Below, one piece after another: positions 1 to 9,225 of a DNA stretch of 64,000 bases. How positions within the stretch are numbered: the first letter of the stretch is position 1; each line of letters begins with the position of its first letter. The stretch comes from Mycolicibacterium frederiksbergense (GTDB taxonomy: Bacteria; Actinomycetota; Actinomycetes; Mycobacteriales; Mycobacteriaceae). The stretch is taken from the NCBI RefSeq assembly GCF_012223425.1, contig NZ_CP038799.1, positions 2,294,001 to 2,358,000 on the forward strand, given 5' to 3'. The translations under genes were made by a program, and so were the position numbers. The notes under the pieces were generated by a model. It made no database searches. It saw only the letters and a program-made list of their open reading frames with translations, and had not been told where the DNA came from.

Positions 1-379
1 GGATCGCACCCAGGATGTCGTCAAGGAACGCCGTCGGGATCTGGCCCAGCAGATTCTCGATGTTCAGACCGAAACCACCGGCCAGGTTGACGCCGGCCAG
101 CGCCCGCTCGTAAGCGGCGATGAACTCCTGGAAGGTGTTGTAGGCGGCCTGTCCCGAGCCGCCGGTAACGTCGGAGAGGCTGCCGGGCGGACCGAACGGG
201 CTGACCGCTGCGCTCAGGTCCACTTGCTGCTCAACCACCCGGAGGTAATGCTCCTCAGGGCGTGGCGGCGGAGTCGGTGCGGCCGCACCGACCGTCAGTG
301 CCGTCGCCGTCGCCGCAGCCGCCGTGACCACCGCGACCCGCCTGGTCCGCTCAGCCACATTCCGGTGTTTTCCAGCCAT
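1..379 (-). CDS. Secreted protein, N-terminal fragment
   Basis: The first 126 residues are visible and the gene runs off the left edge of the window. The ATG is followed by a basic stretch (KHRNVAERTRR) and a hydrophobic Ala/Val/Thr-rich segment ending near residue 35, which looks like a signal peptide. The mature part begins with a Pro-rich linker. This layout is common in large exported mycobacterial proteins, including those with PE-PPE-type hydrolase domains, but the catalytic part lies outside the window, so no function is assigned. Confidence 0.6.
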   Translation of the reverse strand, partial: MAGKHRNVAERTRRVAVVTAAAATATALTVGAAAPTPPPRPEEHYLRVVEQQVDLSAAVSPFGPPGSLSDVTGGSGQAAYNTFQEFIAAYERALAGVNLAGGFGLNIENLLGQIPTAFLDDILGAI

Positions 380-482
380 CAACCCCGCGCCTCCCCCGCT
401 GCCCCATGCAGTTCTCAGCGAAAACTTAACATTCAAGATCGCGGGGCTGGGGCGTTTGGCCGGGAATGATCGAAGCCGTCGA

Positions 483-1313
483 TCAGGGCTGGCGCATGAC
501 CGTCCGCAAGACCCGGTCCCGTACGCGCGCTGGCAAATTCATCATCAGCGCCAGCTGAAGGCGGGGTCCGACACCGACAATGTAGCGGGCCCGGGGGCGC
601 TTGGCGGTCAGCGCCGCCCGCACCACCTCGGATACCTTTTCCGGTGCCACAGCCATTCTTTGCGAAATCGGCACCGACTTGCGCATTCCTGCGATATGCC
701 GCCCGTACAGCTCACGCTCGGCGGGTGTCAGCGCGGCCTCGACATCATCGACCATGGTCCCCGCGGTCCGCCACATATCGGTGTCAGTTTGTGCGGGTTC
801 GATCAGAACCACCGGAATCCGCCACGGGCTCAGCTCCATTCGGAGGGCATCGGCGGCGGCCTCCAACGCGAACTTCGATGCCGCGTACGCCCCGATCAAC
901 GGAGTGGACAGCCGGCCGTTCACGCTCGAGACGAACAGCACCCTGCCGTGGCAGGCCCGCAAGCGGGGCAACACGGCCCGGGTCACCGCGAGCTGACCGA
1001 CGACATTCACATCCAGCTGCATGCGCCACTGTTCGCTGGTCAGGGTTTCCATCGGTCCGGCCATCACGACGCCCGCGTTGTTCACCACCGCGTCCAGTCG
1101 CGCGGGGAGCGCACTGTCGAGTGCGGCGATCTGCCCGTCATCGGTGACGTCGAGAATGATCGCCGAAATACGCTGGGGATCAACGGCCGTCAGCGCCGCA
1201 CCATCGGCCTCGCTGCGTACGCCCGCGATGACATCCCAACCGTGGGCGGCCAGCTGTTCGGCGATGGTGCGGCCGATACCCCGGCCCGCGCCGGTGACCA
1301 GGACTGCAGGCAT
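483..1313 (-). CDS. Short-chain dehydrogenase/reductase
   Basis: Classical SDR of 276 residues. The NAD(P)-binding motif TGAGRGIG is at residues 7-14, NNAG at 78-81, and the catalytic Ser129, Tyr143 (YAASK) and Lys147 are all present. The C-terminal part is less conserved and the substrate cannot be read from the sequence. Its start lies 9 bases from the end of the DUF1275 gene, so the two are probably cotranscribed, at the distal end of the mce1 gene string. Confidence 0.85.
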   Translation of the reverse strand: MPAVLVTGAGRGIGRTIAEQLAAHGWDVIAGVRSEADGAALTAVDPQRISAIILDVTDDGQIAALDSALPARLDAVVNNAGVVMAGPMETLTSEQWRMQLDVNVVGQLAVTRAVLPRLRACHGRVLFVSSVNGRLSTPLIGAYAASKFALEAAADALRMELSPWRIPVVLIEPAQTDTDMWRTAGTMVDDVEAALTPAERELYGRHIAGMRKSVPISQRMAVAPEKVSEVVRAALTAKRPRARYIVGVGPRLQLALMMNLPARVRDRVLRTVMRQP

Positions 1314-1322
1314 GCGGTCAGA

Positions 1323-2003
1323 CTATCCGGTATCGGGCGCCGGCGGCCCGAACGCGAAAATCATGGCCGCTGCCATGACGACCGCGGCGGCCAGACCGAT
1401 CACCGGGGCCACCACGTGCAGTGTCAGCGTGGCTCCGAGTACTGCTCCCGCGCACATCGTCAGGACCACGGTGTAGCGCAACTTCTCGCGATGCCCGGTG
1501 CCGCCGGCCAGCCTGCTGTCGAAGCCGATGCCGACGATGGTCTGGGTCAGCACCGTCGTGCTGAGTTCCTGGATACCGAACTGCCGCGCGGAGGCGTTCT
1601 GGATGCCGAACGCCACTGCGAGTCCGGCAATCAGGATGAGTTTGGTGTCATCGTGGTAGCGCAACACACCGCTGCCGGCCAGCACCGCAAGCACGATCAG
1701 CAGCGCGACCTCCACCGACAGCGCCACCGTCAGCCAGCGGCGCCCTGAGGAACCGAGGTGGCGGACCAGTCGCCCGCCGATCACCGCACCGGTGACGAAG
1801 CTGAGGAAGGCCACCACCGCGGCCCACAGGTCCACGCCCGAATGGGGGACGAACCAGAACCCCAGGAAGATCACGTTGCCGGTCATATTGGCCACGAACA
1901 CGTGACCGAGGACCAGCACGCTCACCGCATCGACCAGACCGGTGGCAAAAGTGAGCAACAGCAGCGCCGTGACGGTCAGCCGATGCGACACAGGCGATTT
2001 CAT
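1323..2003 (-). CDS. YoaK/DUF1275 family membrane protein
   Basis: Protein of 226 residues with about six hydrophobic segments. The family signature around residues 25-50 (GLVDAVSVLVLGHVFVANMT followed by GN) is typical of DUF1275/YoaK. The family has no firmly established function; these are small integral membrane proteins. The ATG was chosen because upstream in-frame codons overlap the mas1D gene. Only 20 bases separate it from mas1D, so it may be read through from the mce1 operon. Confidence 0.8.
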   Translation of the reverse strand: MKSPVSHRLTVTALLLLTFATGLVDAVSVLVLGHVFVANMTGNVIFLGFWFVPHSGVDLWAAVVAFLSFVTGAVIGGRLVRHLGSSGRRWLTVALSVEVALLIVLAVLAGSGVLRYHDDTKLILIAGLAVAFGIQNASARQFGIQELSTTVLTQTIVGIGFDSRLAGGTGHREKLRYTVVLTMCAGAVLGATLTLHVVAPVIGLAAAVVMAAAMIFAFGPPAPDTG

Positions 2004-2023
2004 CAACGTGCGCCCGGCAGCCG

Positions 2024-2737
2024 CTACAGTCTGGGCGTCAGGTCCAGCGAGGTGATGGCGTTCATCTGGGTGATGAGCCAGTCTGTGCCGCGTTTCTCCA
2101 TGGTCAGGCGGTAGGACAGGTACCGCAGCGACGGGATGTTCTTGGTCACCGGACTGGTGGCCACCGAGTTGGTGTAGACGATCGCCGACGCGCTGTCGGT
2201 GTCCAGCGATTCGACCGCGGCGCCCAGCACCTGGGTGTTGTTGGACACCTGGGCCTGCTTGTTGGGCGCAGCGATCGCATCGATGTACTTGCGGTACTCG
2301 GCCTGGAAATCGCCGCCGAGGAACTTGGCGGCCCGATCGGGCAGTGTCTCCATGTCCTCGGGTGTGTAGGTCCACAACGTGGTGATGGCATCGGCGGCGG
2401 TGCCGGCGATATCCAGCTTCACCTGGACCAGTGCCCGATCGGTCAGGTACGGCGCCGCATTGGCTGCGGCGAACGCGGCGGCGGCGACGAACACGGCGGC
2501 GCCGGCGACGGCAGCCACCTTCACGCCGCGGCCCGGCGGGCGGTGCGGCACCAGGACGGGTTCGGCCACCGTCTCGTCGGCCACCGTCTCGTCAGCGACC
2601 GCCTCGTCGGTGTCGGCCACGGCCTCCTTCTCGGCGTCGGCCTCCTTCTCGGCGTCGGGCTCGGTCCCGGCCTCGGTTTTGGCCTCGGCGTCCGCCTCGG
2701 TGGTCAGATCACCTGAATCAGCCGGCTGATCTTCCAC
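2024..2737 (-). CDS. mas1D: Mce-associated membrane protein Mas1D
   Basis: Last of four Mce-associated proteins, 237 residues, corresponding in position to Rv0178. The GTG start is preceded by a strong GGAGG and overlaps the end of mas1C by 34 bases. Residues 10-60 form a very acidic tail with repeats of DAEKEA and VADET, then a transmembrane segment at about 74-96, then a globular exported domain. Mas proteins are thought to stabilise or assist Mce transporters. The acidic cytoplasmic tail is unusually repetitive, so its length may vary between strains. Confidence 0.85.
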   Translation of the reverse strand: MEDQPADSGDLTTEADAEAKTEAGTEPDAEKEADAEKEAVADTDEAVADETVADETVAEPVLVPHRPPGRGVKVAAVAGAAVFVAAAAFAAANAAPYLTDRALVQVKLDIAGTAADAITTLWTYTPEDMETLPDRAAKFLGGDFQAEYRKYIDAIAAPNKQAQVSNNTQVLGAAVESLDTDSASAIVYTNSVATSPVTKNIPSLRYLSYRLTMEKRGTDWLITQMNAITSLDLTPRL

Positions 2738-3255
2738 TGCTGTCCCTCCTTGATCGCCGTTGCCACCCAACGACTTCCGGTCTCGATGGTCTGCTTGCCG
2801 TCCGGGGTGGTGGTGGTCATCTTGGTCGCGACCAGCACATCGGCGCTGCCGTCGTCGTTCCACCGTTGCACGCCGGCTTCCAGCACCTCACCGTTGGTGG
2901 GTTCGTTGCGGGCCACCTGCAGCACGATCTCGTTCTGTTTCTCGGTGAACGTCTTGGCGAACTCCCCGGTGCCCTGCGCGCGTATCCGGTCGGCGTAATC
3001 GTTGGCGTTGAACGGATCCAACGTGGTGTAGGCCGTCATGAAGGAGCGCACATAACCGAGCGCATCTGCGTCGCGGATCTGGGTCCGGCGGTCCGCCTCG
3101 TGGGAGACCGTCATGAAGGTCGCCAACCCCAGCGTCACCGCGATCAACAGCGCGGAAATCCCCGCGACCAACGGCAAACCCCACCGCGTCGGCGGATCGA
3201 CCGGTGCGTAGAAGTACTCCGGTGCGTCGGACTCGACGACGCGACGCGGGCTCAT
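2704..3255 (-). CDS. mas1C: Mce-associated membrane protein Mas1C
   Basis: Protein of 183 residues with one transmembrane segment near residues 28-50 and an exported C-terminal domain of the Mas/SnoaL-like fold, as in Rv0177. The ATG (MSPRRVVES) overlaps the mas1B stop in a TGA/ATG junction, which indicates translational coupling. An upstream extension in the same frame exists but would overlap mas1B and has no better start. Expected to sit in the inner membrane with the Mce1 complex. Confidence 0.85.
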   Translation of the reverse strand: MSPRRVVESDAPEYFYAPVDPPTRWGLPLVAGISALLIAVTLGLATFMTVSHEADRRTQIRDADALGYVRSFMTAYTTLDPFNANDYADRIRAQGTGEFAKTFTEKQNEIVLQVARNEPTNGEVLEAGVQRWNDDGSADVLVATKMTTTTPDGKQTIETGSRWVATAIKEGQQWKISRLIQVI

Positions 3256-4238
3256 TGGCCGCCCCCCGTGCGCGGCTTGGTCAGAACGGACAGATTCTGC
3301 ACCTGCCATTGATCGCCGGTCTTCACGAAATCCGCCCGCACCGTGGCGGTGATGAACCGCATGGCATTCGGGTCGCTGCCACGCTGTCCCTGCATCGCCA
3401 ACAACATCGACGCGGTGTTCGTGGTCGGCGCGGGCTGTTCCAGCACCACGCCATTGACCGTCCAGTATTCGTTGGACACCAGCGGAGCCTGCTGCAGCGC
3501 CTCCTGCTGCTCGATCAGCTTCGGCCGGTAGATGTCACTGGCCAGTGACTGCGCGCGGGCGAAATCGTCCTTGGCGGTGTCCGGGGCGTAGCTCAGGATC
3601 TGCTCGACGATGCGGGCGCCCTGCGCGGCGATCTCGGCGCGCGCGGTGTCCAATGCGCGGTCCTGGCGGTACACCATCAGATAGCCGGCGGCGGTCGCGA
3701 CGGCGCACAGCAGCGTAGTTGCCACCAGCCCGATCGCCACCGGCCGGCGCAGGTTCTGTTCGGGTTCACCCACCCGGTGAACCTCGGTGCGCAGCAACAG
3801 GTCTGCGAAGGTCCGGTGCCGCCGGTCCCACAGCGGCCACAACCAGCCCAGGAACACGGCGGCGGTGTCCAGCAGGTGGGCGAGATCGCGGGCCAGCAGC
3901 CGGCCGGTCCCCACGGGTGCGCCGTCGGGACTGGACGGGGAACTGGCACGCACCACCCGGATACCGGTGACGGCGCGGCCCACCGTCCAGCCCGTGATCG
4001 TCGGAAGTACCCAGCGGTTGACCATCATGGCCAGGCCCGCCAGCACCGCCAGCACGACGTACACCCACCACAGCCAGCCCATCAGCGGCGCGGTCCAGGC
4101 CAGCAGGGCCAATATCGCGATCAGCGCCACACCGAACAGCACGTCGATACCCAGCGCGGCGGCCCGGGCACCCCAGGATGCGGGTACCGCACGCACCGCC
4201 ACGTCGGTGTCGTCGATCTCGTCGAGCACGTCCGTCAC
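3252..4238 (-). CDS. mas1B: RDD-domain Mce-associated protein Mas1B
   Basis: Protein of 328 residues combining an N-terminal RDD domain (about residues 20-150, three hydrophobic segments) with a further transmembrane segment near 170-190 and a Mas-type exported C-terminal domain. This RDD-Mas fusion matches Rv0176 in the same position of the mce1 operon. The GTG start overlaps the mas1A stop by 4 bases. RDD proteins are multi-pass membrane proteins; a role in assembly or stability of the Mce1 lipid importer is inferred from context. Confidence 0.87.
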   Translation of the reverse strand: MTDVLDEIDDTDVAVRAVPASWGARAAALGIDVLFGVALIAILALLAWTAPLMGWLWWVYVVLAVLAGLAMMVNRWVLPTITGWTVGRAVTGIRVVRASSPSSPDGAPVGTGRLLARDLAHLLDTAAVFLGWLWPLWDRRHRTFADLLLRTEVHRVGEPEQNLRRPVAIGLVATTLLCAVATAAGYLMVYRQDRALDTARAEIAAQGARIVEQILSYAPDTAKDDFARAQSLASDIYRPKLIEQQEALQQAPLVSNEYWTVNGVVLEQPAPTTNTASMLLAMQGQRGSDPNAMRFITATVRADFVKTGDQWQVQNLSVLTKPRTGGGQ

Positions 4239-4873
4239 GTGGTGACCTGGACGAGGTTGGCGATCTTGTAGGTGCCGTCGGCGCGTTGCATGGTGACCCG
4301 CAGCCGGTAGCCCTGCTCCTGATCGGCGGTCTCGGAATTGGTCACCTTGGTGCGGACCGCCACCAGCACGTCGACGGAGCCGTCGTCATGGTGACGTTCT
4401 ACGGCGGCACGCAGGTCCGCGACCTCGACCTGAACGTTGGCGGCCTGATAGGCCTCCATCATCATCGAGCTGTAGAACACCGCCTGGGCACCGAAATCAC
4501 CCGTCGCACAGTCGACGATCCTGGCCTGCGCGGCACCCATCGAGGCGGTGTCGGGCGCCTGGGTGGCCGTCACACAGTCCTTGGCCGCCTGCAGCGCGAC
4601 CGCGTCATCGCGGGCGATCTGCTCGCTCTGCGCATTGGACCGCAGCAGCAGATAGCCGCCCGCGGACAGCGCCGCAGCCGCCAGGAAGAGCACCAGGCAG
4701 ATGCTGACGAGCCAGCCCTGGCCGAACCGCCCGTGATTCGGTTCCTCGGTGGATTCCCGCTCTGCGAGATCCTCGGGGGTGTCCGTTGTCGATTCCTCCG
4801 CCGCCTCCTCGGCAGCGGCGTCGTGCTCGTCGTCGGTGGGGTTCAGCCGGCTGGTGCCAGCATCTCCTTCCAT
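4235..4873 (-). CDS. mas1A: Mce-associated membrane protein Mas1A
   Basis: Protein of 212 residues. The N-terminal 50 residues are acidic and Glu-rich, a single transmembrane segment lies at about 52-75, and the remainder is a periplasm-facing Mas domain. The ATG is preceded by GGAGATAGCGG and lies 31 bases inside the end of mce1F, so the two are coupled. It corresponds to Rv0175. Function is inferred from position: accessory to the Mce1 transporter. Confidence 0.86.
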   Translation of the reverse strand: MEGDAGTSRLNPTDDEHDAAAEEAAEESTTDTPEDLAERESTEEPNHGRFGQGWLVSICLVLFLAAAALSAGGYLLLRSNAQSEQIARDDAVALQAAKDCVTATQAPDTASMGAAQARIVDCATGDFGAQAVFYSSMMMEAYQAANVQVEVADLRAAVERHHDDGSVDVLVAVRTKVTNSETADQEQGYRLRVTMQRADGTYKIANLVQVTT

Positions 4874-6396
4874 CCGCTATCTCCTGAGTTGTTCGAGTTG
4901 GTGACGGAGTACTTGACCCCATCGGGTCCGACCACCTCACCGCTGGACGGGCTGTAGACCGCCGATGGACCTGCTGCCGGAGTGTAGATGCACGGGTTGG
5001 GTTGCTGTCCACTGCAGGTGACCGTGCCCTGGCCAGGCGGGGTCAACGGGTCGCTGGTCGGCAGCGTCGACTCCGGCGGTGGCAGCTGGCTGGCCGGCAG
5101 CGGGTTCATCCCGTTGTTGATCGACGGCGCCGGGATCACCTGACCGGGGTTGACCGGCTGGGTGCAGCGCGCACCCGCGGCGGGGCAGTCGACGATCTGG
5201 TTCGGGTCGCCGTACCAGGGGTTGGTGCCCAGCGGGACGTAGGGCTCCTCGCTGCGGCACTCCCGCGGGGTGGCGGCCCGCTTACCCGGTACGTCGGCGC
5301 ACGGGTAGTTACGCGCGCCGCGCACAACGTTGGGCGCGTCCTTGGGGATCTTGCAGTACAGGCCCGATGGCACCGGTTCGGTCTTGGTGTCCGCCGGGGA
5401 GCGCCATTGCGAGGCGGGCAGGAAGCCAGTCAGGCAGGGCGGCGGGGTGTTGATACCAAGTGCGAAGTGCAGCAGGCCCTCCGGGGCGAAGATCGTTGCG
5501 GTCTGCGCGAGCGCCGCACCCTGCGGAAGCGCGACGACCACCTGCTCGACGTTCTTGTTGTACCGCTTGAGCATGTCGATGACGACCTCAAGGTTGGCCA
5601 GCGTCTGCGGCAACGACTCCCGCACATCGCCGAACACCGCGTTGAGCTGATCGGCGGTGGGTGCGGCCTGCTGCAGCCCACTGCGCAGCGCGGCGTCCTT
5701 CTCCGCGGTCTGCGCGGTGATGGTGTTCAGGTTGGCGGCCCACCGGGAAATCGCGTCACCGGAGTTCACCTGGGAGTCGATGATAGGCCCGGAGTTCTCG
5801 ACGATGTCGGTGACCGAGGTCAGGTTGTCCCGGAAGTCACCGGCCAGCGCCTGGGTGCCGTCGACGAGTCGTTGCAGTGACGGCCCGAGGCCGCCGACCG
5901 CCTTGGCCGTCTCGTCGAGCAGGACGCTGATCTTCTCCGCCGGCAGCGCCGCCAGGCCGCGTTGTGCCGCGTCGAGCGCCGGACCGACCTCGGCCGGCAC
6001 CCGGCCCTTGGTGATGGTGTCGCCGCCCTCGAAGTACTGCCCGGTGTTCTGGGTGGAGACCAGATCGAGGAACTGTTCACCGACCGCCGACACCGAGTGC
6101 ACATTGGCGACGGTGTCGACGGGCACCTTGGTGCTGTCCTCGATGTTCATCGTGACCCGGGCACCCTGTTCGGTGGGCTCCACCGCCGTCACCTTGCCGA
6201 CGGTGGTGCCGCGGAAGGTGACGTTGGCCGTCTCGTACAGACCGGCCGAGTTGGGCAGGTTCGCGTAGAGGCGGTACATCCCGATGCCGGCGTAGCTGGG
6301 CAACCGCAGGTAGCCCAGCGACAGCACCACCAGCGCCACCACCGTCAGTGCGACGAAGATGAGCAACTGGGTCTTGATCATTCGGGTCAGCAACAT
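4843..6396 (-). CDS. mce1F: Mce-family protein Mce1F
   Basis: Sixth Mce subunit, 517 residues, close to the usual length. A transmembrane anchor at residues 10-30 is followed by the MlaD/Mce domain (about 35-115), helical MCE repeats to about residue 300, and a Pro/Asn-rich C-terminal tail. Such subunits form the periplasmic hexamer that carries lipids to the YrbE permease. It starts 3 bases after lprK ends and overlaps mas1A. Confidence 0.93.
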   Translation of the reverse strand: MLLTRMIKTQLLIFVALTVVALVVLSLGYLRLPSYAGIGMYRLYANLPNSAGLYETANVTFRGTTVGKVTAVEPTEQGARVTMNIEDSTKVPVDTVANVHSVSAVGEQFLDLVSTQNTGQYFEGGDTITKGRVPAEVGPALDAAQRGLAALPAEKISVLLDETAKAVGGLGPSLQRLVDGTQALAGDFRDNLTSVTDIVENSGPIIDSQVNSGDAISRWAANLNTITAQTAEKDAALRSGLQQAAPTADQLNAVFGDVRESLPQTLANLEVVIDMLKRYNKNVEQVVVALPQGAALAQTATIFAPEGLLHFALGINTPPPCLTGFLPASQWRSPADTKTEPVPSGLYCKIPKDAPNVVRGARNYPCADVPGKRAATPRECRSEEPYVPLGTNPWYGDPNQIVDCPAAGARCTQPVNPGQVIPAPSINNGMNPLPASQLPPPESTLPTSDPLTPPGQGTVTCSGQQPNPCIYTPAAGPSAVYSPSSGEVVGPDGVKYSVTNSNNSGDSGWKEMLAPAG

Positions 6397-6399
6397 GGC

Positions 6400-7554
6400 T
6401 TACTCCGACCTTTCGATCAGCGGACCGCCGGGCGCATTGTTCGGGTTCGGCGTGAAGCGCACGTCCGGGATCATCGTCGCAGGGTCGCGGCCCCAGGCCT
6501 GTTCCAGTGCCCGCAGCATCCCCGAGATACCGGTACCCGACAGGAACCCGTTGTCAATGGTGCTCAGGGTGAGGTCGATGTTGACCGACACGTTGATGTA
6601 GTCACCGCGGATGGCCTTCGGGACGTTATCGACGTTGAACGGCACCGTCAGCAGCAGCTTCAGCGCACCCACCAGGTACGGCGTGGCCTTCCCCAGCTCC
6701 CGCAGCGGGCGCTGCAGGTTCTTTAGGTTGGTGTTCAGGTTGGCGTTGGTGTTGCTCAGCGTCTCATCCGCGGTCGCACTGAGCCTGCCCAGCGCGGTCA
6801 CCGCATCGGCGAACAGATCCCGGGTGTCCGCGAAATGCTGGATCAGCGGCGGGAACTCGGTGAGCACCCGGTCCAGCGTGTCGTTGCGGTCGGCGACGAT
6901 GGATAGCAGCCGGTCGGTCGAATCGATGGCCCGGACGATGTCCTGGCGCTGCTGGTTCAGCTCGAAGGTGAAGGTGTCGAGCCGGTTGAGGAACTCCCGG
7001 ATCTCGCCGGAGCGCCCGGTCAGGATCGCGTTGACCTCGCTCGTGATGACCTCGATGTTCGGGATGCCACCGCCGGTGAGGATGCCGGAGATACTGGCCA
7101 GCGTCCGCTCGATGGTCGGGAACGCCGACGACCGCTCCAGCGGGATGGTGTCCCCGTTGCGCAGCGGCTCCGGCGACGGATCCTCGTCCTCCGGCTCGTC
7201 CAGTTCCACGTGCTGGGAACCCAGCAGCGAGGTCTGGCCGATGCGCGCCACCGCGTTCTGCGGCAGCTCGACACCGGGCTCCAGGTCCACCGTCAGCAGC
7301 GGCGTCCAGTTCTTCAGCTCGATCTTGCGCACTCGGCCGACGAACACATCGGCGACCCGGACCCGGCTGTTGGCGTTGAGCGCCAACGTCTCCGGCATCT
7401 GGATGTAGATCGTCGAGTGCCCGGACTGGGTGCCCGGACCGCCGGGCAACGGCACGTTGGCGATACCGCGCCACTGCCCACAGCCGCTGAGCAACAACCC
7501 GGCCGCGGCCAGCGCGACCGTGCGGGTACCCAGCTTCTTCCAGTTACGGCTCAT
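6400..7554 (-). CDS. lprK: Mce-family lipoprotein LprK (Mce1E)
   Basis: Fifth Mce subunit, 384 residues, with a lipoprotein signal peptide whose lipobox is LLSGC. The Mce domain spans about residues 45-125 and is followed by the helical region. A GTG lies directly upstream of the ATG; the ATG is preferred because AGGTGG sits at better spacing from it. The start overlaps the mce1D stop by one base. The lipid anchor is the family feature distinguishing the E subunit. Confidence 0.93.
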   Translation of the reverse strand: MSRNWKKLGTRTVALAAAGLLLSGCGQWRGIANVPLPGGPGTQSGHSTIYIQMPETLALNANSRVRVADVFVGRVRKIELKNWTPLLTVDLEPGVELPQNAVARIGQTSLLGSQHVELDEPEDEDPSPEPLRNGDTIPLERSSAFPTIERTLASISGILTGGGIPNIEVITSEVNAILTGRSGEIREFLNRLDTFTFELNQQRQDIVRAIDSTDRLLSIVADRNDTLDRVLTEFPPLIQHFADTRDLFADAVTALGRLSATADETLSNTNANLNTNLKNLQRPLRELGKATPYLVGALKLLLTVPFNVDNVPKAIRGDYINVSVNIDLTLSTIDNGFLSGTGISGMLRALEQAWGRDPATMIPDVRFTPNPNNAPGGPLIERSE

Positions 7555-9215
7555 CACGCGCCACCTGCCTCAGCGGGCAGCGGAGGCCCGGGCGGAGCCG
7601 GCGCAGCGGGTGCTGCGGGTGCTGCGGGTGCTGCGGGCACGGCCACCGCCGCGGCCGGCGGCGGATCACCGGGGATCACTCCGGGAGCCGGGACGGGCGG
7701 CGGCCCGGGCTGCGGGTACCACGGCGGCGGCAGCGGGGTGTTCTCGCTGTACGCGTTCGGCGGTCCGGGCAAGTTGCCGCCCGGGGGCACACCGAAGGCC
7801 GGCGGCGCCGGCGGCGGCACGATATCGGGCCCACCGAGCAACGCGGCCAACGAATCCGGGGTCAGCATGTTCGCGGTGAACGGCTGCACCTCGACGCCCT
7901 GCATACCGGGCGCGACGATCCAGCCCGGCTCGTGGTTGCCGTGCGAGAACAGGGTGTCGCGGGAGAAGATGCCCGGCACGGTGGTGTCCTTGTACCCCGG
8001 GGGCGGACGTAGCCGCGGCTCGGAGTACGCGATCTGCTTGGGCAGCGTCATCGCACCGGCGGCCAGGTTCACCCCGAACGGTAGAAAGTTGAACTTCATC
8101 GCATCCATCACCGGCGCCAGGTACTGTGCGCACAATTCCGCAGACTCCTGATAGCCGAGGCGGCTGCCGGCCTGGATTGAGCTGCAGATGAAGTTCAGCG
8201 GGTTGGAGAAGTTGGTGACGCCGGGCAATACCGGCACGTTGACGATGCCACCCTGGTTCGGCGACGCTATGTTGAGCACGTTGGCGACCAAATTGGGGAA
8301 CGCGTGCAGACCGGTCTCCAGTCCGTTGAGAGGCTCTGGCTGCAGGATCGTGTTCGTCACCTCTGCCAGGTTGTTGACGTCGTTGGTGAGCGGTGTGGCG
8401 TTCTCGTCGAGGAACTTGCGGGTAGTGGCCAGCACCGAGTTCAGATCGTCCAGCGCCGTGGCGACCTCGCGGTCGGTGTTGGTGAACGAGTTGGTGAACT
8501 GCGCCAGATCGTCGTTCAGCGCCACGAACTGCTGGTCGCTCTTGTGCAGCGCGTTGACGAACACTGCCAGACTCTTGACGATTCCGACGAAGTCACCGCG
8601 ACCCTCGTTGAGCGCGGTCACCGCGTCCGAGAGACCCTTGAGCGTCTTGTTGAACTGCTCGCCCTTGCCCTCGAAGCCGTCGGCGAACGATTCGACGATG
8701 TCACCGAACGGGCCCTTCGGCTGCTCCGGTGTCGGCCCGAGATCGGCCAGCAGGCGGGTGACCTGATCGCGCAGTTCGTCGTATTCGATCGGGATCTGGG
8801 TGCGGTCCTCCTCGATCACCGCGCCGTCCTGCATCGCGGGACCGCCTGTGTAGGGCGGTGAGAGCTGGATGACCCGGGAGGACACCAGGGACGGGTTGAG
8901 GATCGAGGCGCTGGCGTTCTCGGGGACCTTGTACTTGCTGTCCCAGTGCATGACGATCTTCATCCGGTCACCTTCGGGCTCGATCGAATCGATCGAACCG
9001 ACCCGGACGCCCATGATCTGCACCTTGTCGCCGGGGTACAGCGCCAGCGCCTGGGGGAAGTAGGCGGTGACCGTGGTGGTGGTCAACTTCTTGTAGACGG
9101 TCCAGCCCACGGCAGCGGCGCCCACTGCCACCACCAGCACGATGGCGCCCATGATGACGGCCGCCTTCGAGAAGCGCGGCAACTGGATGTTGCGGATGTT
9201 GAAGATCGTCGACAT
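7554..9215 (-). CDS. mce1D: Mce-family protein Mce1D
   Basis: Fourth Mce subunit, 553 residues. A transmembrane segment at about residues 20-40 precedes the Mce domain (45-125) and a long helical region. The C-terminal 100 residues are rich in Pro and Ala and end in PAA-type tripeptide repeats encoded by 9-bp DNA repeats near 7612-7638. It starts 10 bases after mce1C ends. It is expected to take part in the periplasmic hexamer. Confidence 0.93.
   Translation of the reverse strand: MSTIFNIRNIQLPRFSKAAVIMGAIVLVVAVGAAAVGWTVYKKLTTTTVTAYFPQALALYPGDKVQIMGVRVGSIDSIEPEGDRMKIVMHWDSKYKVPENASASILNPSLVSSRVIQLSPPYTGGPAMQDGAVIEEDRTQIPIEYDELRDQVTRLLADLGPTPEQPKGPFGDIVESFADGFEGKGEQFNKTLKGLSDAVTALNEGRGDFVGIVKSLAVFVNALHKSDQQFVALNDDLAQFTNSFTNTDREVATALDDLNSVLATTRKFLDENATPLTNDVNNLAEVTNTILQPEPLNGLETGLHAFPNLVANVLNIASPNQGGIVNVPVLPGVTNFSNPLNFICSSIQAGSRLGYQESAELCAQYLAPVMDAMKFNFLPFGVNLAAGAMTLPKQIAYSEPRLRPPPGYKDTTVPGIFSRDTLFSHGNHEPGWIVAPGMQGVEVQPFTANMLTPDSLAALLGGPDIVPPPAPPAFGVPPGGNLPGPPNAYSENTPLPPPWYPQPGPPPVPAPGVIPGDPPPAAAVAVPAAPAAPAAPAAPAPPGPPLPAEAGGA
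7612..7638. repeat. Short 9-bp tandem repeat in mce1D
   Basis: Three consecutive units of gctgcgggt (the last ending in c) encode an Ala-Pro-Ala tract in the Mce1D tail. Such in-frame repeats can change copy number without breaking the gene. It is small, and no function beyond the low-complexity tail is suggested. Confidence 0.6.
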
Positions 9216-9225
9216 CTACTCGGCC

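Noticed and set aside
324-1748. 474-codon plus-strand open frame
   Set aside because: Antisense to the SDR and DUF1275 genes, no domain motifs, His/Arg/Gly-rich composition; a shadow frame.
7560-7760. Possible CRISPR-like or VNTR array in mce1D
   Set aside because: Repeats are only 9 bp, in frame and limited to three units; they encode an Ala/Pro tail and have no spacers.
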